NCBI GenBank assembly: GCA_947496705.1
Contig: CANMDW010000001.1
Location: 1,008,394 to 1,072,393, forward strand
DNA from: an uncultured Aquimarina sp.
GTDB lineage: Bacteria; Bacteroidota; Bacteroidia; Flavobacteriales; Flavobacteriaceae
Length of the DNA: 64,000 bases
Direction of reading: 5' to 3'
Part shown: positions 63,916 through 64,000 of the stretch, piece after piece
How positions within the stretch are numbered: the first letter of the stretch is position 1
Layout of the letters: every line of letters starts with the position of its first letter
Notes under the pieces: model-generated
Database searches by the model: none
Told to the model about the DNA's origin: nothing
The model's input: the letters and a program-made list of their open reading frames with translations, nothing else
Position numbers and translations under genes: made by a program

Positions 63916-64000
63916 ATTCCTGTGTAGGCAGGAATCTCTGATGAAACAGAAATGAAACATTGGTACATCTACATAATGGCAAACAAATCAAATAAAGTTG
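63916..64000 (+). repeat. Start of a tandem copy of the second GIY-YIG element
   Basis: All 85 bp up to the window end repeat 63524-63608 exactly, so the unit recurs with a 392 bp period. The unit comprises the left hairpin, a short leader and the start of a GIY-YIG ORF. Confidence 0.9.
63952..64000 (+). CDS. Third GIY-YIG ORF, 5' part
   Basis: An ATG at 63952 opens the same frame as 63560 (MKHWYIYIMANKSNKV); the 16 visible codons are identical. It runs off the window end. Whether the copy is complete cannot be seen. Confidence 0.8.
   Translation, partial: MKHWYIYIMANKSNKV

Overview
The window reads as low-GC chromosomal DNA of a marine Flavobacteriaceae member (Bacteroidota, Aquimarina-like). 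Evidence: a type IX secretion sorting domain on a secreted protease, a hybrid two-component/AraC regulator, a propeller-sensor kinase with a LytTR partner, a DUF5916 barrel protein, a GSCFA protein, an OmpA protein of PorE-like architecture, and TAnnTTTG -7 promoter boxes instead of strong Shine-Dalgarno signals. The genus is an inference.

Layout. (1) 1-1088 is the 3' end of a hybrid histidine kinase/response regulator/AraC gene. (2) 1389-19446 encodes a Tc-type toxin in two giant genes: a TcB-TcC fusion with an Rhs cocoon and a C-terminal nuclease-like effector, and an oversized TcA. A hairpin terminator follows. (3) 19738-29070 holds a DUF5916 protein, a lipoprotein made of four tandem repeats, a LytTR two-component pair, a secreted protein of unknown function, and a small gene beside a peptidoglycan-binding muramidase. 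(4) 29193-49919 is mostly housekeeping: fhs, a broken SpoU methyltransferase gene, an AGCS symporter, the PorE-like protein, era, der, a five-gene minus-strand cluster (M23 peptidase, CapA, MerR, LemA, TPM), alaS, a frameshifted GxxExxY gene, GSCFA, an aromatic amino acid hydroxylase, a T9SS serine protease and a META lipoprotein. (5) 50042-63522 is a phenylacetate (paa) catabolic cluster: a TetR repressor, paaE, A, B, C, D, a VOC protein, paaG, paaH, paaI, paaJ, paaZ and a second hydratase. The phenylacetate-CoA ligase gene paaK is not in the window.

The paa genes form one pathway. PaaABCE (with PaaD for Fe-S assembly) epoxidises phenylacetyl-CoA, PaaG isomerises it, PaaZ opens and oxidises the ring, and the hydratase, PaaH and PaaJ complete beta-oxidation; PaaI removes stalled CoA esters. 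A 9+9 bp inverted repeat that nearly matches the Thermus PaaR operator overlaps the -7 box of a promoter in front of paaE, so the TetR gene is very probably PaaR.

The most unusual feature is how heavily the paa cluster has been invaded by small palindromic elements. Most intergenic gaps carry a hairpin. Two four-helix-bundle ORFs and three GIY-YIG nuclease ORFs (one frameshifted, one cut by the window end) sit between the genes, and the GIY-YIG ORFs are bracketed by hairpin-forming inverted repeats. The last GIY-YIG unit begins to repeat in tandem with a 392 bp period. This looks like a minimal nuclease-plus-hairpin mobile element and is the best candidate here for an undescribed system. No tRNA, rRNA, CRISPR array or classical insertion sequence was seen.
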